From contig NC_081408.1 of NCBI RefSeq assembly GCF_030272615.1, positions 765,264,330 to 765,328,329 on the forward strand: a stretch of 64,000 nt of DNA, in the 5' to 3' direction. The notes beneath the pieces are model-generated. The model did not search any database. It was not told the origin of the DNA and saw only the letters and a program-made list of their open reading frames with translations. Made by a program: the position numbers and the translations under genes. Positions 36,129 to 47,702 of this stretch are shown piece by piece. The stretch is from Cryptomeria japonica (lineage: Eukaryota; Streptophyta; Pinopsida; Cupressales; Cupressaceae). How positions within the stretch are numbered: position 1 is the stretch's first letter; every line of letters starts with the position of its first letter.

Positions 36129-36608
36129 TGTAGAATTTTGAACCTGACCTATCCTCTCTGAACCAACTGATTAGCAAACAATAACAACAAAAAGAAGAAA
36201 ACACCAATATCTTTATTGAAGCTTAATTAAAAAATTACATAGAAGCTGTATATATAAAGAATTTGCAGTCTAGAAGAATAAATAATAACTGCAGTTCTAA
36301 ATATATTCCTAGCTTTGCATGGAAAGCTACTAAGGCTCTCAAACTAAAAAAAGCAAACTACTCCCTAAATTAAGAATACAATAAGTGCATGCACAACATG
36401 CTTTATTTACTAAAAACAAACTCATGCAAAAAGCAAAACTAAAAATAGTCCTAAAGATTCATGCATGCTGGAGTACATGCTTTATTTGCATGAATAAACA
36501 AAAAAACTATTAACTAAAAATAGCTTATGCATGGTGGTGAATGGATAGCTTCATGTCCAAACTGGAGTTGCATGGAGCTGCATGCTAGAGCAGCATCACT
36601 TATCAACA
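36129..36608 (-). repeat. 5' LTR of the exon-inserted Copia
   Basis: 480 bp, colinear with 31542-32021 with about ten substitutions and no indels by eye. It is followed by the second AATAT. Confidence 0.95.
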
Positions 36609-36613
36609 AATAT

Positions 36614-37689
36614 GATGTCGTGGCTGCTGCACCTGTCAAGTGAACCAGAATCTTATTTTAAGCATCTGGATCTCCCAGTGTATCTGCGCGAGAGTTCGCG
36701 AATGGGGTATGTGGATCTCGTTAAAAAGCTGCTAGATGGAGGAGCCGATCCTTCTGGAGGAGACGATGAAGGCAAGACGGCACTTCATTACGCTGCCGAG
36801 GGTGAAGAGTACTATGAGGCAATGGAAATTATTGAAAGATTAGTGTTTGATAAATACAAAGGAAGTACCAACTGGGAGAAAGCTTCAGCGGGTGATAAAT
36901 ACGGAAGAAACGTTCTTCATGTCGCTGCTTTACTTGGACAGTACCGGCTTTGTTATGCGCTTTTACGGTGTAACAGAAATCTGATAGATTCCAAGGATCG
37001 TGATGGACAGAGTGCTATATATTATGCAGTTGCTGGACCACATGACGAACCCGATCTTTTAAGAGTGCTCATTTCAATACAACCTAATCAAGTTTTGGTC
37101 GAAGATTTCAGCCAAACAACTCCTTTGCACGTGGCTGCTGCTAGAGGCAAAGTATACATGGTGGGATTTCTTCTTTCAGCGATTTCAGAAGAAGAGCGCA
37201 AGAAAAATTATGTTGAGGCACCAGACGTACTGGGTCAAACAGCACTGCACAAAGCAGCAAGTGGAGGGCATTGGAGAATTGTTGAAATGCTTCTTGAGGA
37301 GGGTGCCAATCCGTTAAAAGAACGGGACTGTGACGGCAAAACAGCTCTGCATTTTGCGGCTCAAGCAGAGGGTGAAAATGCCAAGAAAATAGCCGAGTTG
37401 CTTTTGAAAAGCTGCAAGTCAGATGAACAGAGAAGCTTGCTTTTGTTTGCTTCTGCAGGTGAAATTGGTTTAGGCTCCGATTCTTCGCTTGACGTCTATC
37501 TTGATCAGGAAAAATATAAAATACGGGAAACACTAGAGATGGAGAACTTGCTTAGAGTAGCAGCAAGACTAGGCGATATAGATATGACACGGGAGTTCAT
37601 CACTAGGGGTGCAAATATCTCTCTCATTCGCGATAAGGAATGGATCGACACTCTCTCAACAGAAGAAGAGAAAAAGAATGTCCAAGATG
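36614..37689 (+). CDS. Exon 2, right part: main ankyrin-repeat array
   Basis: Directly after the second AATAT the host frame resumes in register with 30479-31541. Ankyrin signatures follow in order: G-K-T-A-L-H-Y-A-A, G-R-N-V-L-H-V-A-A, G-Q-S-A-I-Y-Y-A-V, Q-T-T-P-L-H-V-A-A, G-Q-T-A-L-H-K-A-A and G-K-T-A-L-H-F-A-A, with L-L-x-x-G-A-N/D-type helix ends between them. A more diverged repeat lies near 37530-37610. Ankyrin repeats bind protein partners. The exon ends phase 1 at AAGATG|GTATGT, and intron 2 is 37690-37794. Confidence 0.93.
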
Positions 37690-37794
37690 GTATGTTTGCA
37701 TATACCTTTTCCTTTTGTTTCTTTTCCCAATTAAACAAATGCATGTGTAACTGTGAATAGTTCTTGTTTTTGTTTTTTGTTATTTCTTGCACAG

Positions 37795-37860
37795 TTATGG
37801 ACCAAATTAAGAATAATGTTGAACAAGGGACCGACAAACCGGCTCTGCGGGATAATCTTG
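37795..37860 (+). CDS. Exon 3: lead-in to the KAP NTPase
   Basis: 66 bp after TTGCACAG. Phase 1 is kept at both ends. It encodes a polar helix ending D-K-P-A-L-R-D-N-L-G, the usual run-up to a KAP domain (D-x-L-G before the first helix). Donor CTTG|GTACGT. Confidence 0.85.
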
Positions 37861-37967
37861 GTACGTGAAATTATCTTGATTTTCATAATTATCTAGTTAA
37901 AAAATAGAAGACATGCACGAACTCACAGGCGAAATTTCCTAATGTTTTCCATTATACAATTGGGCAG

Positions 37968-38086
37968 GACGAAATCCGTTCGCCATTGGTCTGGCTGCAT
38001 TATTTTTAAATCCTTTTATGAAATCTCCTATCACTGTGGGGGTCTCAGGAGAATGGGGAATGGGAAAGTCAAGTGTAATGGTTCAG
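37968..38086 (+). CDS. Exon 4: KAP Walker A
   Basis: Acceptor TTGGGCAG, donor GTTCAG|GTAATC. It holds helix N-P-F-A-I-G-L-A-A-L-F and strand-loop I-T-V-G-V-S-G-E-W-G-M-G-K-S-S. The P-loop codons are 38048-38071 (G-E-W-G-M-G-K-S). The G-x-W-G-x-G-K-S form is typical of KAP NTPases, which bind ATP through it. Confidence 0.93.
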
Positions 38087-38166
38087 GTAATCATCCTTCC
38101 AAAAGATTTTAGCGCGTTCACCTCACATTATCAGATCTGGCATTAATCTAATCGTTGTGATTCCAG

Positions 38167-38397
38167 ACAGAGAGCATTCTTCTAAGGAAAGCAGCACAGT
38201 TAGCATTCACAAGTTCATTTAAAAAAAACGATATTATCATTGGAGCAAGTGAATCCAAATTATCTGCAACCGGGAAAGCCAGGCGTAGGAAAATAGCAAA
38301 TGCAATAAAAAAGTTAGATGCTAAAAGGTGGGCTGTCCTTGATGTTATTGACAACATTCAAACGTCTATCAAACAAGTAAAGAAGTTCACAACAGAG
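38167..38397 (+). CDS. Exon 5: helical segment after Walker A
   Basis: 77 codons, phase 0 at both ends, acceptor GATTCCAG and donor ACAGAG|GTAGAC. Basic and helical with no named motif. It continues the helix that follows a P-loop and then departs into a plant-specific insert. Confidence 0.75.
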
Positions 38398-40115
38398 GTA
38401 GACACGCACTCCCTACATTCACAGATTAGGTGCCCTTATTTACAGCTACATAATATATTTGTAAGTAATATTTACGTTAACTTAAAATTTCAAATTGAGA
38501 CAAAAAAATTAGTTTTAAATGTTTTTTTAATACAAGTTTTTAATTTTAAAAGGAAATTAGGTTTTTTAATAATTTATTTATTAGATAGTATATTTTTTAA
38601 AATTATGTGATATATATTTGTTAATATAAAATAATATTTTTTTAATTTTAAAATATAAAACATAATTTTAATTAACGGATAGGTTATATATGGTGGCAAT
38701 AGTCATAGGATTTGTCTAATGCCAGAAAAAAGCGTTCATAACTTGCCCAAAAAAATTTCCAAAGCCTGTCTCGTTTACCATGGTGAAAATAGGATGACAT
38801 GTTCTCATGATTTTACATCAGCCTTTTTCATTTATTAAAGCAAAATTACTATGCTCACCTCTCCGCAATTAATAGCTATAGCTTGTATGATGGGTTTTGA
38901 TTGGTTATCGTGACAACTACAACCTGCGTAGAAATCTCGATCGACGGGACTGTCCATGTGAGTTAAGCTGGCCTGTGTTGTCAATGCCTTAATTATCTAT
39001 TTTCATTACATTTTCAAAAGGTCTTTCATGTAATTGAGGCTGATAATGTTGTTATGACTTGGAGGGCAAGCAAACACCAAAACTGTGAAGGGGTTTTTCC
39101 ATATCAAATCGGATTTCATTCATGAATCTTAGCTCGAGAACTCCAACAAATTTTACATCCACTTTTCATTTGAATCGATTGAAACAATAGTTGAACGGAT
39201 ATTTGTTTTCGTTGGTCTCCTGCTGTGGTAGGGTTTCTAAAAATTTACGGCATGGTTGATAGAAGGGCACAATTTGTGCATAATCTTGAGGCAAGTCACT
39301 TTTCTAATCTCACAGAGCTTTACGTTTTGAAGCACCAAATTGTTATCACATATGAAAAAAATCAATGTAGATTGACCTTGTTGCTGGAAAAAGAGTCACT
39401 CTATCTGAATTAAAACAAAATCGTTATAATTTTGCCTCAGATGTAGTGTATTTGCTTGGGAAGTTTTAGGTACGTTGGCCTACACTTGCATATCATTCTG
39501 CAGATTTAAACTTGATCATCGTTTGTGTTTGTTATACAGAAAATTCGCTACATGGTGGTTGAATATGTTGAAAATTTGGCCTTAAATTTTTATTACTAGG
39601 TTTTTTCGTTATTCATTTGAATATCCTTGTGTTTCATACTTGAAGCTCACTTCTATAGTTTTATACTAAATCTCAATGATGGCCAAATCATATACTTAAA
39701 TTTGGAAGACGAATTTCATTGTTGTAATAGCACACCAGGGAGAAGGTGTTTAGACCCTGCAATTAAACCAGTCATGATTTAGAATCTCCAATCTGAAAAT
39801 GGTATTAATATTACACAAAATTATAGAAAAACTATTTAAGTGAAAACATTTAGCCAGTTATAATTGATTCTGATCAAGAAAACTTTCCTCACAAATAGTA
39901 ATATCCTAGGAAAGCATTTTTTGTATTCTTTTTAAACTGAGTGGCTTGTACATTGAAACTGCATGCAATGTGTCATTTCTATCTACTACTGCTGAGGCAC
40001 TCTCCATCACAGGAAGCTTTGCAATCCAGTAACACATAGGTAGAAGTTTCATACATATACATACAATTTTCACAATTTAAGTAAGAGATTCTTCTCTTCT
40101 ACAAGTAACGTAAAT

Positions 40116-40423
40116 GTATTATTAACTCTAAAATACTAATACAAATTTAAGCATAAAATATTGGGGAAAAGTTTATAATGAAAATTAGCATGCAATATGA
40201 TGGTGATTTGGTTCCAACTTTTTTCAATTTATTTCTTGTGCATTTCAATCTTGATAGAGGTTAATAAGTGTATTATTAACTCTAAAATACTAATACAGAT
40301 TTAAGCATAAAATATTGGGGGAAAAGCTTATAATGAAAATTAGCATGCAATATGATGGTGATTTGGTTCCAACCTTTTTCAATTTATTTCTTGTGCATTT
40401 CAATCTTGATAGAGGTTATATCC
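40116..40423. repeat. 154-bp tandem duplication
   Basis: The sequence beginning 'gtattattaactctaaaata' at 40116 recurs at 40270 with only a few substitutions. Each copy ends in 'cttgatagaggtta'. Intronic. Confidence 0.9.
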
Positions 40424-40484
40424 ACCCTACTTGTGTCAAAATGTAAGCTTTGGAGACAGGGTATGGACATCTATCAAAGCATAG

Positions 40485-40808
40485 ACAAAACATGGCAGTG
40501 TTCTCGAGAAAAATGTGCTTGTCATGGCTTGCAATGATCGCAGATATGCACAGAAAGGATTTGTTGAAAAAGATTTAGAAAATTTGACGCAAATGCAGGT
40601 AAAGGTTGCAACATTTTCTTTCCTTCCTCTGTCATTCACAATCAATTTTCTTTGACCAACAACTTCTTTATCTCTTCCATGCCCACAGGAGGTTTTTAGG
40701 GTCATTGATCTTGTAATATCTTTGAAGAGAGGTGTCAAAGGAAACGAAATGTCAGAATTAAAAAATATTAAACAATTATATGGGGGAATACATGATATTT
40801 ATGTGACA
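40485..40808 (+). other. Two exon-like pieces inside intron 5
   Basis: Piece A, 40485-40598 (38 codons), follows an AG (CATAG) and ends ATGCAG|GTAAAG. Piece B, 40689-40808 (40 codons), follows GCCCACAG and ends GTGACA|GTAAAT. Both are open and phase 0 at both ends, matching the phase of the host intron. Piece B looks like ordinary protein (V-F-R-V-I-D-L-V-I-S-L-K-R-G-V). They could be cassette exons of the host gene, or captured exons from another gene. No domain is recognised. A stop lies immediately before piece A. Confidence 0.35.
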
Positions 40809-41738
40809 GTAAATATTTAAATGTTGCATACTGATATCTAGATACAATATATTATGTCTTAATGTGAAAATCCAAAATCTCTAATTCCATGTTCATTCAT
40901 CTGTCAAATTTTGTGCAAAGTACAGTTCATGCCAAAGTGTAGAGGACAAAGTAGTGCATTCAAAGATTGCAACCTATTTTCCATTTTATGTGTTGAATGT
41001 TATACAACAATTACGAATAATGTTCGCAAAAGTTCCTCTTTGAATCAAAGAAGCTTCTGGTCGTGAACTTAAACAATTTTTAATTGGTGGGTTTAGTTTA
41101 TTTCCACCTTGATATGAAAGTGTATTTAGATTTTATATTAAAAAAATTAGTTAAATTGTATTTTATTCCAATGATTGTAGCTTTTGTATTACTCAATCTA
41201 ATTATACAACTAATCATTAGGGATGGGTTTGAAAGTAAAACATTTTAATTCTCTTTGCAGTTTCGATCCATTACAATATAAGCATTGCATTATTTTTTGT
41301 TTGGACAAAGTGATCAACAATAGGGGCACAGAAAATGTTCTTTTGCATTGCCTTGAAGGGCTTTCATTCACATAGGCGATGTTTTTGTTTATTGATTAAT
41401 GCTATATATACATATTTTGTAGTCCACAGTTTTAGACTTTTCTCAGAGCAAATAATGATTTTTTATTTCATTTTTCAATTGTTCATACTCATTCGCATGT
41501 GGCTTGAAAATAACTGAATTTTATTGAGGAGTCAACGCCATCCCAATGGCCATGAACTGGTGGGCAATAAATTTCTCTTTCTTGGAGATGAGATTAATAT
41601 AAGTTATATCTAAGTGAAAATATAGTCACTAGTCTAATGTATGTTGAAAAGAGGTATAAAATGAGAGAAAAGTAATTGAGGGTGCAATTTTCATCTTTAC
41701 ATTATCCCCTTCACCCCTCCACACTTCAATGTAGAAAA

Positions 41739-43317
41739 TGTTTTTGGCATTATGTGAACCGGTATGAGGACATAATGATATTGTATGTTGTCATTGATGT
41801 CAATATGTGAGTGAAGAATAGAGAACTGGCATGTGTGAACCGGTATATGTGCCAAAGTGAAGAGGCATGCATGTTCAAAGTAAACTGGCATGATAATATG
41901 AGAATTGGTTATGTGAAAGTGAAGCGGTATGTTTGTTGAAGGTGAACCGGCATGTTGTTATTGGAACCGGTTCATGGAACCTTCGTGTGACTACCGGTTG
42001 GTAGTCTCAGGGTTTCCAGTTGATGAACCTCAAAGCTTGCGTAACCTAATTGGTGACTTTGTGTGATGAGTCAGCAGTGTATCCAAGAACTGCTCATGTT
42101 GCCATGACAGCCTTGTGCGTATAAAGGATATTGCATGAAGGAGATTATCCCTATCTACCTCGGGAATGTGCGAAGTTTGTAAATGTTGATAATGTGTGAT
42201 GGGTTATAAGCCGCCATGAAATCGGTGGTAATGAACAATGGAGATTGTCTTGAGGACGTGTCAAGACTGATTGCATCTAATGCAATATGATCAACGGTCA
42301 GGATCAAACCGTTTGAATCACTTAACCTAAAAGGTTTAGGGTTTAGGGTTTATGCTACGGACCTGTCTATTTCCTATAAGGTCGATGTTGTGCTTCTTTC
42401 AATTGTTGTTGGCAAAAGTTGTATGTGTGTATCCAAGGGAAGTGATACGTGATTCTTGCCAGACCAAAGGAGAGAAGAGATACCTGCAAAGTGAATGTGC
42501 GGAAGGTGAAAAGGAGCCAAAGCGGATCTGCATTAGCATTGAGTGTTGTTATCAGATCATTGTAATTCCTGTTGATCTTTAACCACTTCAATAGTTGTGA
42601 AATCCCTTAACAGGGTGGCCTTAACCTGCTTGATACAAATCCTTTAACGGGGTAACTCGAAGTTATTGAGTTCTGGGAAGCCATAGAGCTCTGGAGATCC
42701 TTTAGATATTGAGTTCTATAAATCCTCTAACAAGGTAACCCTAACCAGGTTTAACCCTTAACCGGGTATTGTAGCCATCCCCTAACCGGGTGATCCCTAA
42801 TAGGATCGGTTCCTAGCAGAACCTTTTTGTACTGTCTTTAACCGGACAAGGCTCCTAACAGAGTGGACTTCTAAAGAGTTCAAAAAGCAACTTGTGGGTA
42901 TTCATCCCCACCGTGGTTTTTCCCAGTTGGGTTTCCACATGAAAAAATATGTGAGTCATGTGTGATTTTTATGATGCTTTGTTATTGCCTATGATGGTTC
43001 TGTGTTTTATGCATGTCAATAAAACATGTTGAACTAGTTGTTGTGAAGATCTGGTGATAGATTACATGTTCATGCATAAGGGTGTAATGGTACTATTATA
43101 TTGAGCTAAGAAGAATGATAAGTGAGTAGCCGGTTTATGATTGTTTTAGAGGTTCTAGGTTTTACCGGTTGCACTCTGTTTTAACTGGTGTCACTGTTTG
43201 CCAGTCATTTGGAGTATTTGCTGTCAAACCAGTTTTGGACTGTATTTTTGTCTGTAACTGATTCACCCCCCCCTCTCAGTACCAGTTTGGTACTCTTCTT
43301 TCATTATTGAGTTATCA
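41739..43317 (+). repeat. 5' LTR of the intronic Copia
   Basis: Begins TGTTTTTGGCATTATG (two extra T compared with the right copy) and ends GAGTTATCA. A telomere-like TTTAGGGTTTAGGG at about 42329-42344 precedes a TATA-like CCTATAAGG at 42374-42382, probably the core promoter. It also has many 'aaccgg' motifs and a C-run near the end. Confidence 0.9.
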
Positions 43318-43319
43318 AT

Positions 43320-43331
43320 TGGTATCAAAGC
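43320..43331 (+). promoter_or_regulatory. Primer-binding site, initiator-Met tRNA type
   Basis: TGGTATCAAAGC, two bases after the LTR end. It differs by one base from the canonical TGGTATCAGAGC. Confidence 0.92.
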
Positions 43332-43388
43332 GTCCTCTAGGTCCTCTATTTTGTAAGTTTAACCGCTTGAGGGAAAGATCCTGTTGTA

Positions 43389-43895
43389 ATGATGAAGAGG
43401 GAAGGTCCAAATTTTAATAAGGAAAATTTCAGTATATGGAAAGACAGAATGAAGATATACATCAGAAGCATGGGTGCTCAACACTGGAGCTATGTTGAGA
43501 ATCCCTATGTTGCCCCTACTGATACTCTCACCAATGACCAAAAGAGAGAGATACAGGAGAATGGGCAAGTTATGGAAGCTCTAATCAGTAGTTTATCTGA
43601 CATTGAGTTCATTGATGTCCAAGATAAGGAAAATCCCAAAGAAGTATGGGATGCTCTTGAAAATATCTATGGAGGTGATGAGCATGTTAAACAAGCTAAG
43701 GAAGAGAGCCTTAGAGGGAAGTTTGAAGACATGCAAATGGTTGAAGGTGAAACCATTCAACAGTATGGTATTAGGATCAAAACTGTTATCGGAGATATCA
43801 AGAGTGCAGGTGGTAAAATGGAAGACTCGACTGTGGTAAGCAAAGTCCTGAGATCCCTATTGTCGGTCTATGCAATAAGGGTTGCTGCTATTTAG
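43389..43895 (+). pseudogene. Copia gag, N-terminal part, ending at a premature TAG
   Basis: 168 codons of Copia-type gag: F-N-K-E-N-F-S-I-W near the N terminus, then P-K-E-V-W-D-A-L-E and helices ending V-S-K-V-L-R-S-L. The TAG at 43893-43895 interrupts a frame that continues directly to 45776. ATG at 43389 or 43392 is the likely start, about 60 bp after the primer site. Confidence 0.9.
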
Positions 43896-45776
43896 GAACT
43901 GAGATCAATAGAGAAATCTAAGGTATCCTTGGACTCCATCATTGCAAAGTTGACAGCCTATGAGTTAAATAGTTTTGATGGCAGTGTTCAAAAGACTGAA
44001 TCAGCCTTTAGAGCTTCTGCTATACTATCCAGGAAAGGAAAAGAAGCAAACACTAGTGGTGAACCAAGACAGAGCAGAGTGATGAATGACGAGGAGTTTC
44101 TGATGGAATTTGAAGCTCTTCTTGGCAGGAGATTTCCAAAAGGAACCAGTAAATACAGAGGTAAGCTCCCTTTGAAATGTTTTTCTTGTAACCGGATAGG
44201 ACATATTGCTATGAACTGTCCTAATAGTGACAACAAGGACAAACCAGAAAAGTTCAAGAAATCCAGAGGAAACCGAAGAAACTATTTTGTTGCAGTTGAT
44301 GAAGGTGTCACAGATGAGGAATCAGACGATGAAGAGAATGAAGACATTGTGTTTGTTGTTGTAAAGGAAGATGTGACAGACAAGAAGGCTCTTGTCTCCT
44401 GCTTTGATAATTCCAATGAGTGGATTATTGATAGTGGTTGTTCTCACCATATGACTAGTGACCGAAGCAAGTTTTTATCCTTGGAAGAATATGATGGTGG
44501 TGTGGTTCGTTTTGGTAATGATGCACCATGCATGGTTAAAGGAAGAGGGTCCATCTCTCTGAATGGAAAGAGTAGTGCTGAAAATGTGTATTGGGTCGAT
44601 GGTCTCAGACACAACCTTTTGAGTGTTGCCCAGCTAAATGATAGCGGACTCACTCTGGAATTCAAGAATGGAATATGCAGAATCAAAGGAAAGGATGAAG
44701 AATTGGTGGCCACCGACATGCAGACCAAAGGTAACCTATTTCAGTTGAATGCAAATATAAGTACATGTCTTATGGCTAAATTTGATGATAGTTGGATATG
44801 GCATAGGAGACTCTGCCATGTAAACTTTGATAACATTGTGAAGGCTAGTAAGATCAAGGTAGTCAGAGGGTTGCCGGTGCTAAGAAAATTGGATAATACC
44901 TTGTGCAGAGAGTGTCAATTGGGGAAAATGTCTTCCTCAACCTTTAAAGGTAAATCTTTCACTGCTGACAACTTGCTTGATCTTGTGCATACTGATTTGT
45001 GTGGTCCTATGAAAAATAGAAGTGTGCAGGGTGATAGGTACTTCAAGATTCTCACTGATGACTGCTCAAGAATGATGTGGGTCACATTCTTGAAAGACAA
45101 GTTTGAAGCCTTTGTAAAGTTCAAAGCTTTCAGAGCATTAGTGGAGAAGGAAAGCAGTAAAAGGATCAAGTGCCTCAGAACTGATCAAGGAGGAGAATTC
45201 ACTTCCGGTGAATTCAACAAGTATTGTGAAGAATTTGGCATCAAGAGGCAACTATCTGGCCCCCGGACTCCACAACAGAATGGCCTAGTAGAGAGGAATA
45301 ACCGGACTGTGGTCGAAGCAGCTAGAACCATGTTGATTCAAGGAAAGGTAGCTCACACCTTTTGGAGAGAAGTGGTGAGCACTGTAGTCTACACTATGAA
45401 CCAGGTACTCATCAAGAAAGGTAAGGATAAAACTCCTTATGAGTATTGGACCATTAAGACACCTGTGGTTAGCTACTTCAGGGTACTTGGTAGCAAATGT
45501 TACATCAAGAGGAGTGAGCATCAGGGCAAGTTTGAAGCTAAATGTGATGAGGGAATATTCCTAAGATATTCCACCAAGAGTAAAGCTCTCAAGTGTTTCA
45601 ACAATAGAACTCAGAGAATTATGGAAAGCATCAATGTGAGAGTTGATGAAACCTCTGAGAAACCAGAGGAAACTGGCAGTGAACAAGCTGTAGGTGAACC
45701 GGTTGCCAGTCAACCAAGTACCAGTAAGTATGTTCCTACACTGGTAGATATAGATGCTGATACTGATGGAGAATAA
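43896..45776 (+). pseudogene. Copia gag end, protease and integrase
   Basis: Open from the codon after the TAG. It contains the CCHC knuckle C-F-S-C-x4-H-x4-C (about 44178-44219), an acidic linker, protease I-D-S-G-C-S-H-H, integrase zinc motif (H...H-V-N-F, C-R-E-C), and the catalytic residues in H-T-D-L-C-G-P, L-R-T-D-Q-G-G-E-F and N-G-L-V-E-R. The D-x35-E spacing is intact. It stops with TAA at 45774-45776 in the linker before RT, with the same frame continuing. Confidence 0.92.
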
Positions 45777-46478
45777 GATGAAGGAGAAAAGCAAGAGGAA
45801 TCTGTTAAGACCATTCCTCGGTGTGTCAAGTTGAACCATGATCCTAAGCAGATCATAGGAGACAAGGATGCAGGAATCCTTACAAGAAGGAAGATCAAAG
45901 AAAACTTATGTATGATCTCTAAACTTGAGCCTAAATCATTCAAAGAGGCACATAAAGATGAAGAGTGGATCAAGGCAATGGAAGAGGAACTTGACCAGAT
46001 AGAGAAAAATGATACATGGTCCTTGGTACCTAGACCGGAGCATAAAAATGTCATTGGTACCAAATGGGTTTTCAGAAACAAGCTGAATGAGGATGGCACA
46101 ATGATTAGAAACAAAGCCAGATTGGTGTGCAAAGGATATGCCCAAGAAGAAGGAGAAGACTATGGAGAAACCTTTGCTCCTGTGGCCAGATTGGAAGGAG
46201 TTTGTATGCTTCTCGCATATGCAGCTTTTAAAGGATTCAAGGTATATCAAATGGATGTAAAATCTGCATTCCTGAATGGTGTACTTGAAGAGGAGGTGTA
46301 TATAGAGCAACCAGATGGGTTTGCCCTATCTGAAGACAGTGACATGGTTTGTAGGCTACATAAAGCCTTATATGGTCTAAAGCAGGCACCTAGAGCATGG
46401 TATGAACATCTGCATTCCCATCTTGTGATGATTGGATTTGAGAGAACAAGTGAGGATAGCAATATCTACTGGAACTGA
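45777..46478 (+). pseudogene. Copia reverse transcriptase, first part
   Basis: Motifs in order are [37 protein letters not shown] and [11 protein letters not shown]. Ends at a TGA created by a frameshift near 46470. The RT core continues in the next frame. Confidence 0.92.
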
Positions 46479-47460
46479 AGGAGATCAGATCCTGATCTAT
46501 GAGGTCTTTGTTGATGACATTATCTTTGGTGGAGATGACAAGATGAGCCATGAGTTTGCTGATGTGATGAAGAAAGAGTTTGAGATGTCACTCATAGGGG
46601 AGATTAAGTTCTTCATTCGACTGCAGATCCAGCAAATGAAAGATGGAATCTTTATCACTCATTCCAAATATGTCAAAGAAGTGTTGAAGACCTTTGGCAT
46701 GGAAGATAGCAAACCAGTTGGTACACCAATGGTGACCGATTGCAAATTATCAAAAGAAGATGATTTCGCACTGGTTGATGAGAAGGAATACCGATCAATG
46801 AATGGTAAATTGCATTATGTAGTGCATAGCAGACCGGATATTGCACATGCAGTTGGCATTACTGCAAGGTTCCAGAAAAGTCCAAGAGAATCCCACTTGG
46901 TTGCAGTCAAGCGGACTCTTAGGTATCTGAAGGGAACAGTTGACTATGGATTATGGTACCCATACAGCAATGATTTCAACCTGCAAGTATTCACAAATGC
47001 TGATTGGGCAGGTAATGTGGATGACCAAAAAAGCACAACTGGTGGTGCTTTTTTTCTCGGTGGTAGACTAGTCTCATGGATGAGTAAGAAACAAAGTTGT
47101 ATCTCTCAGTCTACAACAGAAGCGGAGTATGTTGCAGCTTTCATGAACTGCACTTAGACAATCTGGATGAAGCATGTATTAAATGGCTTCAAAATTCCTA
47201 TATCTGAACCGGTAAGTATATTCTGTGATAACACAAGTGCTATCAATATTTCAAAGAATCTGGTTTTACATTCTAGAACCAAGCACTTTGAGCTTAAGTA
47301 TCATTTCTTGAGGGAAAAGGTTCAGAATAAAGAGATTGCACTGGAGCATGTTTCCAGTAAGGAGCAGTTGGCAGACATATTCATCAAACCTCTCCCAAAG
47401 ACTACATTTGTGCATTTGAGAGGTGAATTGGGGGTACTGCCCCTTCAGGAGGTAAACTAA
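46432..47460 (+). pseudogene. Copia reverse transcriptase active site and RNase H
   Basis: The useful part begins near 46471 with E-V-F-V-D-D-I-I-F-G-G (RT active site). It runs through N-A-D-W-A-G, S-T-T-E-A-E-Y-V-A-A, a TAG at 47155-47157, then F-C-D-N-T-S-A and the terminal H-F-L-R-E-K-V-type motifs of RNase H. It stops at 47458-47460, well before the polypurine tract. Confidence 0.92.
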
Positions 47461-47690
47461 AAGTATTTGCTCCACATCAGTTAGGTATTGCATAGTCCAA
47501 TTTTTGTTGATTGATGTGTTGAAGGATGCTACTCCTCAAGGGGAGCAGCATAATGGAACAGAGTTGTTTGTGCCTCCACTTTGGTATTGTTGTCAAAGGG
47601 GGAGAAGAAGTGAAGTAGAGAAGATATCTGCAGAAATTAGGGGAGAAGATGTGAAGCGGAAAGATATCTTTGTATATTGCCATCAATGCC

Positions 47691-47702
47691 AAAGGGGGAG
47701 AT
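47691..47702 (+). promoter_or_regulatory. Polypurine tract of the intronic Copia
   Basis: AAAGGGGGAGAT directly before the right LTR start (TGTTGGCATT). Confidence 0.92.

Larger units (their letters stand above)
31542..36608 (-). mobile_element. Copia LTR retrotransposon inserted in the ankyrin exon, antisense
   Basis: 5,067 bp. Identical-length 480-bp LTRs (TG...CA) flank gag, protease, integrase, RT and RNase H in Copia order on the - strand. The target duplication AATAT at 31537-31541 and 36609-36613 is perfect. The LTRs differ at about 10 of 480 positions by my count, so insertion is fairly recent. The coding region has three breaks: a TAG at 35009-35007, a deletion plus frameshift near 34210, and a TGA at 33070-33068. 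The deletion removes the segment that should hold the integrase catalytic Glu. The copy is therefore not autonomous. Confidence 0.95.

Noticed and set aside
36582-36613. Possible start of the ankyrin protein at an ATG inside or next to the Copia LTR
   Set aside because: The frame is continuous with exon 2 upstream once the insertion is discounted, so this ATG is not needed as the native start. An LTR-initiated transcript remains conceivable but unsupported.
42329-42350. Interstitial telomere
   Set aside because: Only two to three TTTAGGG units, inside an LTR and repeated in its sister LTR, so it is an LTR motif and not a telomere remnant.
44444-44728. Antisense frames across the intronic Copia
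   Set aside because: They are complements of conserved protease/integrase coding sequence on the + strand.
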